From Bacteroidaceae bacterium (GTDB lineage Bacteria; Bacteroidota; Bacteroidia; Bacteroidales; Bacteroidaceae): 64,000 bases of DNA. The notes beneath the pieces were generated by a model, which searched no databases, had not been told where the DNA came from, and worked only from the letters and a program-made list of their open reading frames with translations. Location of the stretch: assembly GCA_024401275.1 (NCBI GenBank), contig JAKSLJ010000011.1:1-64000 (forward strand), in the 5' to 3' direction. The translations under genes were made by a program, and so were the position numbers. How positions within the stretch are numbered: the stretch's first letter is position 1; each line of letters begins with the position of its first letter. Below are positions 1 through 7,403 of this stretch, one piece after another.

Positions 1-190
1 TTACTCTTTCGCAAACCTCTTCAATGGTGGCAACTACAAGGGTCTCAACGGTCGTATCTACCTCACTGCAACAAACGTTGCTACATGGACAAACTACGAC
101 GGCGTAGATCCTGAAGTAGGTAGCGGTGTCGACGGTACTATCTACCCTCGTCCATTCTCATTGACAATGGGTCTGAGCCTTAACTTCTAA
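1..190 (+). CDS. SusC-type TonB-dependent outer-membrane receptor, C-terminal end (partial)
   Basis: The window opens inside a reading frame that ends with TAA at 188-190. The last ~60 residues carry ATNVATWTNYDGVDPEV, YPRPFSLTMG and a terminal LNF. This matches the last strands of SusC/RagA receptors, which usually read TNYxGxDPEV...YPRP and end in an aromatic residue for outer-membrane insertion. The family imports oligosaccharides or peptides through a TonB-driven barrel capped by SusD. The susD gene follows after 126 bp, as expected for one operon. The substrate cannot be told from this fragment. Confidence 0.93.
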   Translation, partial: YSFANLFNGGNYKGLNGRIYLTATNVATWTNYDGVDPEVGSGVDGTIYPRPFSLTMGLSLNF

Positions 191-191
191 A

Positions 192-296
192 ATTCGCAAC
201 GTTGTTGCGAGGCTAAAAGCTAAAGGCTAAAGGCAAAGGCGCCTGTACTCTGTAGCCTGTAGTCTGTAGCCTCAAATTGAGCAACGCGAAATTTGA
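192..296 (+). repeat. palindromic intergenic element between susC and susD (copy 1)
   Basis: The gap starts with ATTCGCAACGTTGTTGCGAG, itself a small hairpin, and ends with GAGCAACGCGAAATTTGAAC. The ends pair with each other through GAGGCTA/TAGCCTC. The middle is made of short reiterations (GCTAAA, CTGTAGCCTGTAGTCTGTAG). A shorter relative lies between susD and the SusE-like gene at 1984-2046. It is probably transcribed as an inter-cistronic hairpin. Confidence 0.75.
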
Positions 297-316
297 ACAA
301 AACTAAAATAATTAAT

Positions 317-1981
317 ATGAACTTCAAATATATAAGAAATATTGTTCCTGCTGCAGCCTTCGCGCTGACAATGGGATTGAGTTCTTGCGATTTCCTTGAC
401 GTAGAGCCTCTCGACCCATCAAACGTTTCTACCGTTGATGAGGCTGGTCTCTATACCAAGTGTTACGCAAACATGGCTCTTGCCGGCAACGGCGGTGCCA
501 ACGGCGACTGCGACATCGACCGTCTTGACGGCGGTACAACAGGTTTCGTTCGCCAGCTTTGGAATGCAAACGAGCTCACTACCGACGAGGCTATCTGCGC
601 TTGGGGTGATACTGGTATTCCTGCTTTCAACTACAACCAGTGGGATGCTTCTCATCCTATGCTCGAAGGATTCTACAACCGTCTCTACGCAGGCATCAAC
701 TACTGCAACCACTATCTCGATGTTTGCAAGGATGTCAACGAGACTCGTCAGGCAGAAGTGCGCTTCCTCCGCGCTCTCTACTACTATTATCTCATGGACT
801 GCTTCGGAAATGTGCCTTTCGCTACAGAGATTTCTGCAGAGGCTCCACAGCAGATCAAGCGTGCTGACCTCTTCACTTGGATTGAGGCAGAACTGCTTGG
901 CAAGGCAGTATCATTCAAGACCTACTCAAAGAATGAGCCTTCTGGCGAAGTTACACGAGAGGCAGGCAACGCTATTCTTGACAAACTGACAGAACCTGTT
1001 GTTCGCACATCAAAGGAGAAAGGCTATGGCACTGTAGATCAGGATGCTGCAAACCTTCTTCTCGCTCGTATGTATCTCAACGCTGAGGTTTACACTGGCA
1101 CTGCTCAGTGGCAGAATGCCAAGGATTATGCTGTGAAGGTTATCAAAGGTCCTCACAAGATTTGGAAGCAGGGCAAAAACGGCTTCTCAGCATACCAGAT
1201 GCTCTTCATGGGCGACAATGGTGAGAACGGTGCTTCTCAGGAAGCTATCCTCCCACTCCTTCAGGATGGTAAGACTACAACTTCTTGGGGTACTACTCTC
1301 TTCCTCATGGCTTCTTGCTGGAAGGCAGACATGGACACAGAAGGCAACTACAACACTACTGAGTTCTGGGCTGGTAACCGTGCTCGCGCAGCATTCGTTG
1401 CAAAGTTCTTCCCTAACGGCGACGCTCCTGCCGTTTCTCTCTCAGACATGCCAATCGTTGCTGGCGACGACCGCGCGCTCCTCTTCGGCATCGACCGCGA
1501 GCTCACAGTCTCAAACCCTAACGAATACACTTCCGGCTACTCAGTAGGCAAGTTCCGCAACACTTACACTACCGGCTCTACAGGCCATAGCACTCAGTTC
1601 ATCGATACAGACTTCTTCCTCATGCGTTCTGCAGAGGCTTACCTCATCTTTGCAGAGGCTGATGCTCGTCTCAACAATGGCCAGACATCTCAGGAAGGAA
1701 CTGATTACATCAACGAACTCCGTACTCGTGCCAACACTACTACTTATCCACAGTATTCAGTAAACCAGATTCTTGATGAGCGTGCTCGTGAGCTTTATCA
1801 CGAAGGCTTCCGTCGTACAGACCTCATCCGCTACAACCTCTTCCACACAGCCGACTACGTTTGGGAATGGAAGGGCGGCGCTCAGAACGGTTCTTCATTC
1901 TCTGCTGATCGCGACGTCTTCGCAATCCCTGCAGAGGATATCAACGCAAACCCTAACCTTACTCAGAATCCTGGTTACTAA
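317..1981 (+). CDS. susD: SusD/RagB-type surface nutrient-binding lipoprotein
   Basis: A 554-residue lipoprotein that caps the SusC barrel and binds the imported glycan or peptide at the cell surface. The ATG at 317 gives a signal peptide ending in the lipobox LSSC with the lipidated cysteine at residue 24. A TTG at 293 would only add eight residues and is less likely. The conserved SusD C-terminal part is visible: ELYHEGFRRTDLIRYNLF, then AIPAEDINANPNLTQNPGY at the very end, the usual finish of RagB/SusD proteins. Length is typical for the family. It stands between the SusC-like receptor and SusE/SusF-like genes, so it belongs to a polysaccharide utilisation locus. No glycoside hydrolase of that locus is inside the window, so the substrate is open. 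Confidence 0.95.
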   Translation: MNFKYIRNIVPAAAFALTMGLSSCDFLDVEPLDPSNVSTVDEAGLYTKCYANMALAGNGGANGDCDIDRLDGGTTGFVRQLWNANELTTDEAICAWGDTGIPAFNYNQWDASHPMLEGFYNRLYAGINYCNHYLDVCKDVNETRQAEVRFLRALYYYYLMDCFGNVPFATEISAEAPQQIKRADLFTWIEAELLGKAVSFKTYSKNEPSGEVTREAGNAILDKLTEPVVRTSKEKGYGTVDQDAANLLLARMYLNAEVYTGTAQWQNAKDYAVKVIKGPHKIWKQGKNGFSAYQMLFMGDNGENGASQEAILPLLQDGKTTTSWGTTLFLMASCWKADMDTEGNYNTTEFWAGNRARAAFVAKFFPNGDAPAVSLSDMPIVAGDDRALLFGIDRELTVSNPNEYTSGYSVGKFRNTYTTGSTGHSTQFIDTDFFLMRSAEAYLIFAEADARLNNGQTSQEGTDYINELRTRANTTTYPQYSVNQILDERARELYHEGFRRTDLIRYNLFHTADYVWEWKGGAQNGSSFSADRDVFAIPAEDINANPNLTQNPGY

Positions 1982-1983
1982 TA

Positions 1984-2046
1984 TTCGCAACAAGTTGCGA
2001 GGCTAATGGGAGATGCCTCAAGTTTCGCAACGCGAAAATTGAACAA
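1984..2046 (+). repeat. palindromic intergenic element between susD and the SusE-like gene (copy 2)
   Basis: This gap shares the motifs of the susC-susD gap in the same orientation: TTCGCAAC..GTTGCGAGGCTAA, then GCCTCAA, then CGCAACGCGAAA and TTGAACAAA. Each end folds alone (TCGCAAC/GTTGCGA and TTTCGC/GCGAAA), and GAGGC/GCCTC joins the ends, so a cloverleaf-like fold is possible. The central part is much shorter than in copy 1. Confidence 0.75.
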
Positions 2047-2051
2047 ATAAT

Positions 2052-3254
2052 ATGAAAAAGATATTTTCTTATGCAATGATGCTGCTTGCCGGCGCATTTG
2101 CTATAACATCTTGCGACAAGGATGTGGAGTGGAATCCTACTCTCACTCAGCCTGCATCCTTCGTCCTCAATAACCCTGCTGTGGGTACTGCAGTCGTTGA
2201 CCTCGCTAAGTCTGAGGGCATCGAGCTTTCTTGGTCACAGCCAGAGGGTTATACTGACATGAACGCGCCGATTGTGCCTACTTACACAATCGAGATTTCT
2301 ACTGAAGGCACCTTCAACAAGGCTTTCGATGCCATGGCAGAAGACAACACTGGTGCAGACTACTTCACTCTCGACGAGACTACTACTCTCTGCAAGACTT
2401 CCATCCCTGCGTCTGAGATTGCAAAGGGCATCCAGCAGGTTTGCCAGTATGAAGATGGGCATCTTCCACAGGTTAAGGGTCTTGTAGCCCGCGTAAAGGC
2501 TGCCGTAAGGGAAGCTTCTGGCAAAGAGCGCTATCCTATCTACTCTAATGAGGTGAGCCTTTCCGTTGTTCCTTACTACATCGAGCTTAGCGACGCTGAT
2601 CCTAACTGGTGGTATCTCATCGGTGGTGACATCGCTGATGGTAAGTGGGCTGATGATGTTCCAACTTCTCTCTTCCCTCTCCAGCCACAGAGTGGCTATG
2701 ATTTCGACAAGAAGACTGGCGACGGCGTTCTCACTTGGACAGGCTATGTTGCTGGCAACGGCTTCAAACTCAAGAAGGCTCCTGGCGACTGGGATCACCA
2801 GTGGGGTATGAACGGTTCTGACTTCGTAGAGAACGACGGTGGTTCTGGCAACATCTCTCTCGCTGCCGGCTATTACACTATCACTCTCGACACCAAGTCT
2901 CACACTCTCAAGGCTGATGCTTACGACGGTGCTCCTGCCGTTTACGAGACTATCCACCTCATGGGAACTATCGACGGTTGGGGCGATGGCGTTGCAATGT
3001 CTCCTGTAACAACATTCGAAGGAGCTGTCAACCACGACTGGTACATTGAATACGCTCTCAACGCAAACGAGGAAATCAAGTTCAACATCGGCAACTGGGA
3101 CATTAACTGGGGTTCAGAGCCAGAGCGCAAGCTCTCAGACGGTCTCTACGGCTATGGTACAAACAACGGTCCAAACATCGTTGTACCAGAAGCAGGCAAC
3201 TACCTCATCATCTTCAACGACATCACTGGTTACTACCGTTTGATTAGAAAATAA
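2052..3254 (+). CDS. susE: SusE-like outer-membrane glycan-binding lipoprotein
   Basis: A 400-residue lipoprotein with lipobox AITSC (Cys21) followed by DKDVEW, an acidic stretch that fits the Bacteroidetes lipoprotein surface-export signal. Residues ~28-175 resemble the SusE N-terminal region (ASFVLNNPA, ELSWSQPEGY, PTYTIEIS). After that come two carbohydrate-binding-like modules: one from WWYLIGGDIADGKW, one from IHLMGTIDGWGDG with aromatic residues WYIEY and WDINWG. Members bind glycan at the surface beside SusCD and are not catalytic. It is third in the operon after susC and susD. The starch name is by family only; the real ligand is unknown. Confidence 0.85.
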   Translation: MKKIFSYAMMLLAGAFAITSCDKDVEWNPTLTQPASFVLNNPAVGTAVVDLAKSEGIELSWSQPEGYTDMNAPIVPTYTIEISTEGTFNKAFDAMAEDNTGADYFTLDETTTLCKTSIPASEIAKGIQQVCQYEDGHLPQVKGLVARVKAAVREASGKERYPIYSNEVSLSVVPYYIELSDADPNWWYLIGGDIADGKWADDVPTSLFPLQPQSGYDFDKKTGDGVLTWTGYVAGNGFKLKKAPGDWDHQWGMNGSDFVENDGGSGNISLAAGYYTITLDTKSHTLKADAYDGAPAVYETIHLMGTIDGWGDGVAMSPVTTFEGAVNHDWYIEYALNANEEIKFNIGNWDINWGSEPERKLSDGLYGYGTNNGPNIVVPEAGNYLIIFNDITGYYRLIRK

Positions 3255-3361
3255 GACCCCTCCCAACCTCCCCACAGGGGAGGGGCCTCAAATTCCTAAC
3301 TATAACAAAATCCCCCTACTTCGCTTGGATTCCTCCCCCTGTGGGGGAGTTAGAGGGGGTC
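3255..3361. repeat. long inverted repeat of the CTCCCC(A/T)GTGGGGAG type
   Basis: The stretch begins GACCCCTCCCAACCTCCCC and ends with its near-complement (CTCCCCCTGTGGGGGAG, then TTAGAGGGGGTC). Each arm also contains its own short hairpin (CTCCCCACAGGGGAG and CTCCCCCTGTGGGGGAG). About 45 bp of AT-richer sequence separates the arms. It starts directly after the stop codon of the SusE-like gene, so it can act as a strong RNA hairpin between cistrons. Confidence 0.75.
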
Positions 3362-3375
3362 AATAACTCAAAACT

Positions 3376-4830
3376 ATGTTAAAGAAATTATTATACGGAT
3401 TTGCACTCCTCTCTGCAGTCGTTTCTTGTTCTGACGACAACTACGACTGGGGCACAACTCCTCAGCACAATGACCAGCCGGAGGTTGTCACTTTCGGCAA
3501 CGGTAGCGTATCTGCAGTTGATGTCATCGACTTCGCTGCTCTCGCTGATGGTCAGGAATACGTCAAGGTGTGCAACATTGTAGCTCCTACAGCTACTGAC
3601 GGGGCTTACGACAGTCCTAAGTATGAAATCGACCTCGAGGGCGACGATGCTGTTTACCCTCTCAACGAGAACGGCGAGATGAAGGCAGCCGACCTCAAGA
3701 AGTATGTTGAGGACCACTTCGGCAAGGCTCCTTACGTTCGCGAGATTCCTGCAATGGTTTCATTGTGGATCTCAAACGGAGAGACTATCATCAAGACTGC
3801 TTCTTCTGAAATCTTCAACGTAAAGGCGAAGCTTTCTGCTCCTGAAATCTCTGAGCACTATTACATCATCGGTCAGCCATCAAAGTGGGAAGCTAACTGC
3901 ACAGACCTCCCATTCGAGCATTCTGACAAGAACGTTTACGACGACCCTATCTTCACCGTTACATTCTCTACCGAATGTGTTAACAATGAGGGCGACATCT
4001 GGTTCGCTGTTGTTGACGACAAGACTGTCGCTTCAAACGATTGGTCTTTGGTTCTCGGTGCAAAGGAAGGCAATGGCAACAACCTCGTCGGCGAGACAGG
4101 TCTCATCGCACGCCGCTCTGAAATCGGCAACGATGGTTCTTTCAAGCTCCATGTAGGCGACGCTAAGATGGTTAAGATGACTCTCAACATGATGGAAGGC
4201 ACTTACCTCATCGAGACAATCAACTTTGAAAACTCTCTCAGCTACGTTGGTACTGCTGGCGGTTGGAACAACAATGGCGGTAGCTCTCGCATCGCTCTTG
4301 TTGACGCAGCAAAGGGCTTGTACACTGGTTACATCTATGGTAAGCAGGAAAGCTACGGCAACACATTCCGCCTCTTCTCTCCTTCACAGCTCGGCTCTTG
4401 GGACGCTTCTACCGGCAACTCTGACGTGAACACATTCAATGGAAGCATCGCTGCTGGCGGTTCTGACAACAACTTCGAGTTCACTGATGGCGACGGCGTT
4501 TACTATGTAGAGTATTGCATCACGGAGAAGACTATCAGCGCTACGAAGATCACTAACATGAACCTCGTAGGCGACTTCAACGGTTGGAATCAGGCTGACG
4601 CTGCTCAGCAGATGACGTGGAATGCTGAAGAGCTCTGCTTCGTCAAGGAAGGTGCAGGCGTTACTGCCAACGGATGGAAGTTCACTGCCAACAACGATTG
4701 GGGCATCAACCTCGGTGGTACAACAGGCAACCTCGTTGGCAATGGCGACAACCTCAAGGCTACAGGCTCTACCATCAAGCTCTACCCTTGCCGCACTACT
4801 TCCGACAACATCTACTGCACAGTTGAATAA
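3376..4830 (+). CDS. SusF/SusE-like outer-membrane glycan-binding lipoprotein
   Basis: A 484-residue lipoprotein with lipobox AVVSC (Cys18) and the surface-export-like tail SDDNYDW. It has an N-terminal Ig-like part, then three repeated binding-type modules starting near HYYIIGQPSKW, LSYVGTAGGWNNNGG and MNLVGDFNGWNQ. The last two show the G-x-x-x-G-W pattern and exposed tryptophans seen in SusE/SusF starch-binding modules. This order (susC, susD, susE, susF) matches the classic Sus arrangement. It probably holds glycan at the surface. The family assignment is firm; the glycan is not known. Confidence 0.82.
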   Translation: MLKKLLYGFALLSAVVSCSDDNYDWGTTPQHNDQPEVVTFGNGSVSAVDVIDFAALADGQEYVKVCNIVAPTATDGAYDSPKYEIDLEGDDAVYPLNENGEMKAADLKKYVEDHFGKAPYVREIPAMVSLWISNGETIIKTASSEIFNVKAKLSAPEISEHYYIIGQPSKWEANCTDLPFEHSDKNVYDDPIFTVTFSTECVNNEGDIWFAVVDDKTVASNDWSLVLGAKEGNGNNLVGETGLIARRSEIGNDGSFKLHVGDAKMVKMTLNMMEGTYLIETINFENSLSYVGTAGGWNNNGGSSRIALVDAAKGLYTGYIYGKQESYGNTFRLFSPSQLGSWDASTGNSDVNTFNGSIAAGGSDNNFEFTDGDGVYYVEYCITEKTISATKITNMNLVGDFNGWNQADAAQQMTWNAEELCFVKEGAGVTANGWKFTANNDWGINLGGTTGNLVGNGDNLKATGSTIKLYPCRTTSDNIYCTVE

Positions 4831-4840
4831 TAAGCCACTG

Positions 4841-4902
4841 TTCCCGACGGTTCCGCCGTCGGGAAAACAATAGCCACAGTTCCCGGCGCTTTTCCGCCGG
4901 GA
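4841..4902 (+). repeat. two similar GC-rich hairpins in tandem
   Basis: TTCCCGACGGttccgCCGTCGGGAA (4841-4865) is followed by TCCCGGCG...CGCCGGGA (4881-4902). Each is introduced by GCCAC(A/T)GTTCCC, so the unit seems duplicated and then changed by paired substitutions. They lie between the SusF-like gene and the OmpA-like gene. The missing U-run argues against a simple terminator. Confidence 0.7.
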
Positions 4903-4920
4903 CTCATAAACCTCACAATA

Positions 4921-6111
4921 ATGAAAAAATTACTTCTCTCAATACTAGCTGTTGCTGCTCTCTTCGTGAGCAGCACAGCTTCTGCCCAGGAAGTTGACCA
5001 CGAAAAGGGTTACAACTTCATCGGCGTGAAGGGTGGCGCACAGATGACGCTCACTCACTACAGCCTCGGCGACCTCATCACTCCGCAGTTCGGCATCTAT
5101 GCTGGTCGTTACTTCAACCAGTATGTCGGTGCTCGCATTGATGTTACCGGCTATCAGAACAAGGGTGGTTTCCAGGCAGACCGTTACGACTTCGTCGGCA
5201 CTGACACTCCTTACAAGTTCAACGCTTGCACAGCCGACCTCGACCTCCTCATGAACATGACAAACATCCTCAACCCTAACCGTGCTTGCCATGCTTTCAA
5301 CTGGAACCTTCTCGCTGGTTTCGGCGTGAACTATTCTTGGGATTACGATGAGTTCAAGGATGCTACAAACAGTTTCAAGTACTACGTTGGTCAGGAGCAG
5401 TGCGGCACAAAGCACGCTACTTTCAACGGTCGCCTCGGCACACAGCTTGAGTACAACCTCGCAAAGAACTTCTCTGTAATGCTCGAAGCTGACGCAAACT
5501 ACAAGAACGACCAGTACAACCTCAAGTTCAACGATACTCCAGACTGGCAGGTACAGGCATTCGTTGGCCTCACTTACAAGTTTGGCATGAAGACAAAGAA
5601 GGTTGTTGCTCCTGCACCAGAACCAGAGCCAGAGCCAATAGTAACTCCAGCTCCTGCACCAGAGCCACCAGTTGCATGCCCTGGTTGCGGCGACAAATAC
5701 ACTGACGGCAACTGCCCAGAAAGCGAGTACGGAAGGTGCAAGGACTCTCGTTTCTGCAAGCACTCAAGCACTTGCAAGTGCAAGATGGACAAGCCAGAAC
5801 CACTCAACGAGACTATGTTCTACGAGATTCGTCTCTCTGAGCCAACAGCAGAAGCTACTCTCAACAAGATTGTAGCTTGGTGCAACAAGTACACTGCAAA
5901 GAACATCACTATCAGCGGCTATGCTGACCGTGAAACTGGTACTCCAGAACTCAATGTAGGTTACGCTAAGTCACGCGCAGAGAAGGTTGCAGCAGCACTT
6001 CAGGAGAAGGGCATCGCAGCATCTCGCATGACTGTCAACTCTTACGGCGACACAGTTCAGCCATTTGAGGAGAACGACAAGAACCGCTGCGTTATCGTAT
6101 TAGGCGAATAA
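4921..6111 (+). CDS. OmpA-family outer-membrane protein with cysteine-rich insert
   Basis: A 396-residue protein linking outer membrane to cell wall. Signal peptide MKKLLLSILAVAALFVSSTASAQ; residues ~30-220 form a small beta-barrel (alternating aromatic strands, e.g. LTYKFGMKTKK). A Pro-Glu hinge (PAPEPEPEP) follows, then a short segment with eight cysteines (CPGCGDKY..NCPESEYGRC..FCKHSSTCKC, residues ~257-288). The OmpA peptidoglycan-binding domain is C-terminal, with ISGYADRETGTPELNVGYAK and SRAEKVAAAL holding the Asp and Arg that bind diaminopimelate. The hinge and domain are usual for Bacteroidetes OmpA-like porins; the cysteine cluster in place of a plain linker is odd. It is followed by a clear terminator. 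Confidence 0.9.
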   Translation: MKKLLLSILAVAALFVSSTASAQEVDHEKGYNFIGVKGGAQMTLTHYSLGDLITPQFGIYAGRYFNQYVGARIDVTGYQNKGGFQADRYDFVGTDTPYKFNACTADLDLLMNMTNILNPNRACHAFNWNLLAGFGVNYSWDYDEFKDATNSFKYYVGQEQCGTKHATFNGRLGTQLEYNLAKNFSVMLEADANYKNDQYNLKFNDTPDWQVQAFVGLTYKFGMKTKKVVAPAPEPEPEPIVTPAPAPEPPVACPGCGDKYTDGNCPESEYGRCKDSRFCKHSSTCKCKMDKPEPLNETMFYEIRLSEPTAEATLNKIVAWCNKYTAKNITISGYADRETGTPELNVGYAKSRAEKVAAALQEKGIAASRMTVNSYGDTVQPFEENDKNRCVIVLGE

Positions 6112-6135
6112 GGTTGTCTCAACCTCTTATATATC

Positions 6136-6177
6136 AATCCGCAGAGTAAGGAACTCCCCTACCCTGCGGATTTTTTA
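6136..6177 (+). terminator. intrinsic terminator after the OmpA-like gene
   Basis: AATCCGCAG and CTGCGGATT pair around a short loop and are followed by a run of T (TTTTTTATT). It lies 25 bp after the stop codon. Confidence 0.88.
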
Positions 6178-6184
6178 TTCCAAT

Positions 6185-6338
6185 GTAACCGTAACCGTGA
6201 CCGTAACCGCAAAATGTACGCACATTAGAAAAATTCCCTATTCATATTATTAACTTTATCCATTAATTAAATAAATATATAATATATGTGCGCGGACTTT
6301 TATGCCCTATGCATTCCCCGGTTACGGTCACGGTTACG
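6185..6338. repeat. ~155-bp element with perfect 20-bp terminal inverted repeats (copy 1)
   Basis: The left end reads CGTAACCGTGACCGTAACCG (6190-6209) and the right end (6319-6338) is its exact reverse complement. Between them is a very AT-rich core with ATATTATTAA, CATTAATTAAA and AAATATATAATATATG. A second, inverted copy lies at 40034-40190 with a homologous core and different but again self-complementary ends. No open frame of any size is inside, so it is not an autonomous transposon. It fits a small non-autonomous element or a structured RNA/DNA element. Confidence 0.85.
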
Positions 6339-6350
6339 TTTTTGTACCCA

Positions 6351-6462
6351 AACTCGGATCAAAACTCACGGCAACTCGACCCATAACTTATAGGATTACG
6401 ACCCATAACTTATAGGATTACGACCCATAACTTATAGGATTACGACCCATAACTCATAGGAA
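6351..6462. repeat. tandem array, 22-bp period, four good units plus a degenerate one
   Basis: TAGG recurs at 6391, 6413, 6435 and 6457, exactly 22 bp apart. The unit contains GGATTACGACCCATAACT followed by TATA. There are no unique spacers between units. Related 22-bp arrays lie at 33558-33602 and 39647-39722. Confidence 0.88.
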
Positions 6463-6654
6463 TAAAAAAGGAAACTATATACTCTAAAGCAATACTTTTG
6501 TTTTCACAACGACTTATCCCATTGACTTAAATCTAATAACCACTCAAATACTTGACATACTTGCATTAATCTCTACTCTTTTTCTTAAATTTGCGCAAAT
6601 TATTATACCCTAAACTAACGTACTAAACAGTATCAGATTCAACAACACCAAATC
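6463..6654. other. AT-rich gap before the broken secreted-protein gene
   Basis: This is the rest of the 543-bp interval after the OmpA-like gene. It contains TAAATTTG near 6585-6595, which resembles a Bacteroidetes -7 box and may drive the remnant gene at 6655. I see no other gene or RNA in it. Confidence 0.45.
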
Positions 6655-7211
6655 ATGATGAATAGAAAGTTTTTCAAATCACTGGTTGTACTATTCCTTT
6701 CGGCAACGGGATGCCTCGAGGCATCAGCCCAAAGCGGACTGGTACTTGAAACCAACGACGGCAAGACCTACAGCTATGTGCTGACAGAGCAGCCTCGCAT
6801 CACATTCAACGAGACCGACCTTATCATCACTGCTGCCAATGCCAACGCTTCGTTCTCACGCGCAGAGATCAAGAACTTTCGTTTTGAGGACATTGCCCTC
6901 GACATAAAGGACGTGACAAGCGGTAAGAGCCAGAAGATGACTTACCTTAACGGCATTGTCAGACATACAATGTAGGAGAAGGCTGTTGGGAAGCAACTCT
7001 CAACCTCACAGCTGACGGCTTCAAGTTCGCCATGAACGATGACTGGGCAGTATCTTGGGGAGGTGCCAACGGCGATCCTTCGGCTTACGGCGACCTCACT
7101 CAGAATGGCGGTAAGGACTTGAATCTCCCTGCTGCAGGTGCTGGCACTTACAACATCAAGCTCTACCTCTCTTACGAGGGCGCGAACAAGGTTGTTCTTA
7201 CAAAACAATAA
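6655..7211 (+). pseudogene. broken gene: small secreted protein joined out of frame to a SusE/SusF-like C-terminal module
   Basis: The first frame (6655-6975, 106 residues) starts with a good signal peptide (MMNRKFFKSLVVLFLSATGC..ASAQ) and continues with LETNDGKTYSYVLTEQPRI. It stops at TAG 6973-6975. From 6951 another frame is open to TAA at 7209-7211 and encodes YNVGEGCWEATLNLTADGFK, then MNDDWAVSWGG and AGTYNIKLYLSYEG. That is the same kind of module as the end of the SusF-like protein (FTANNDWGINLGGTTGN). The second part has no start of its own and a stop lies just upstream in its frame at 6948. The simplest reading is a deletion or recombination that fused two genes and shifted the frame. 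A short intact 106-residue protein remains possible. Confidence 0.72.
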
Positions 7212-7261
7212 AATAATAATCAAAACTCGCAAGAGAAAAGCCAATAGGGCATAAATATGAG

Positions 7262-7297
7262 AAACGCAGAGTTGGGAAAAATCCTACTCTGCGTTTT
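7262..7297 (+). terminator. intrinsic terminator after the broken gene
   Basis: AAACGCAGAGT..GGA pairs with TCC..ACTCTGCGTTT and ends in TTTTT. It serves the plus-strand unit; the minus strand also has an A-rich flank, so it may work for the convergent argD as well. Confidence 0.85.
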
Positions 7298-7403
7298 TAA
7301 ATTCTATTGAAACAATAAAGGTGGGAACTTATAAAATCAGTACCCACCTAAAAATCTATTTACCTAAGTTTTTTCTAAATTATAGAACTTTTCAGAACTA
7401 ACA

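Noticed and set aside
4945..5763. 272-residue open frame antisense to the OmpA-like gene
   Set aside because: Val/Cys/Trp-rich translation that mirrors the coding strand; no signal or domain.
6351..6462. CRISPR array
   Set aside because: The 22-bp units are directly abutting, without unique spacers, and no cas gene is near.
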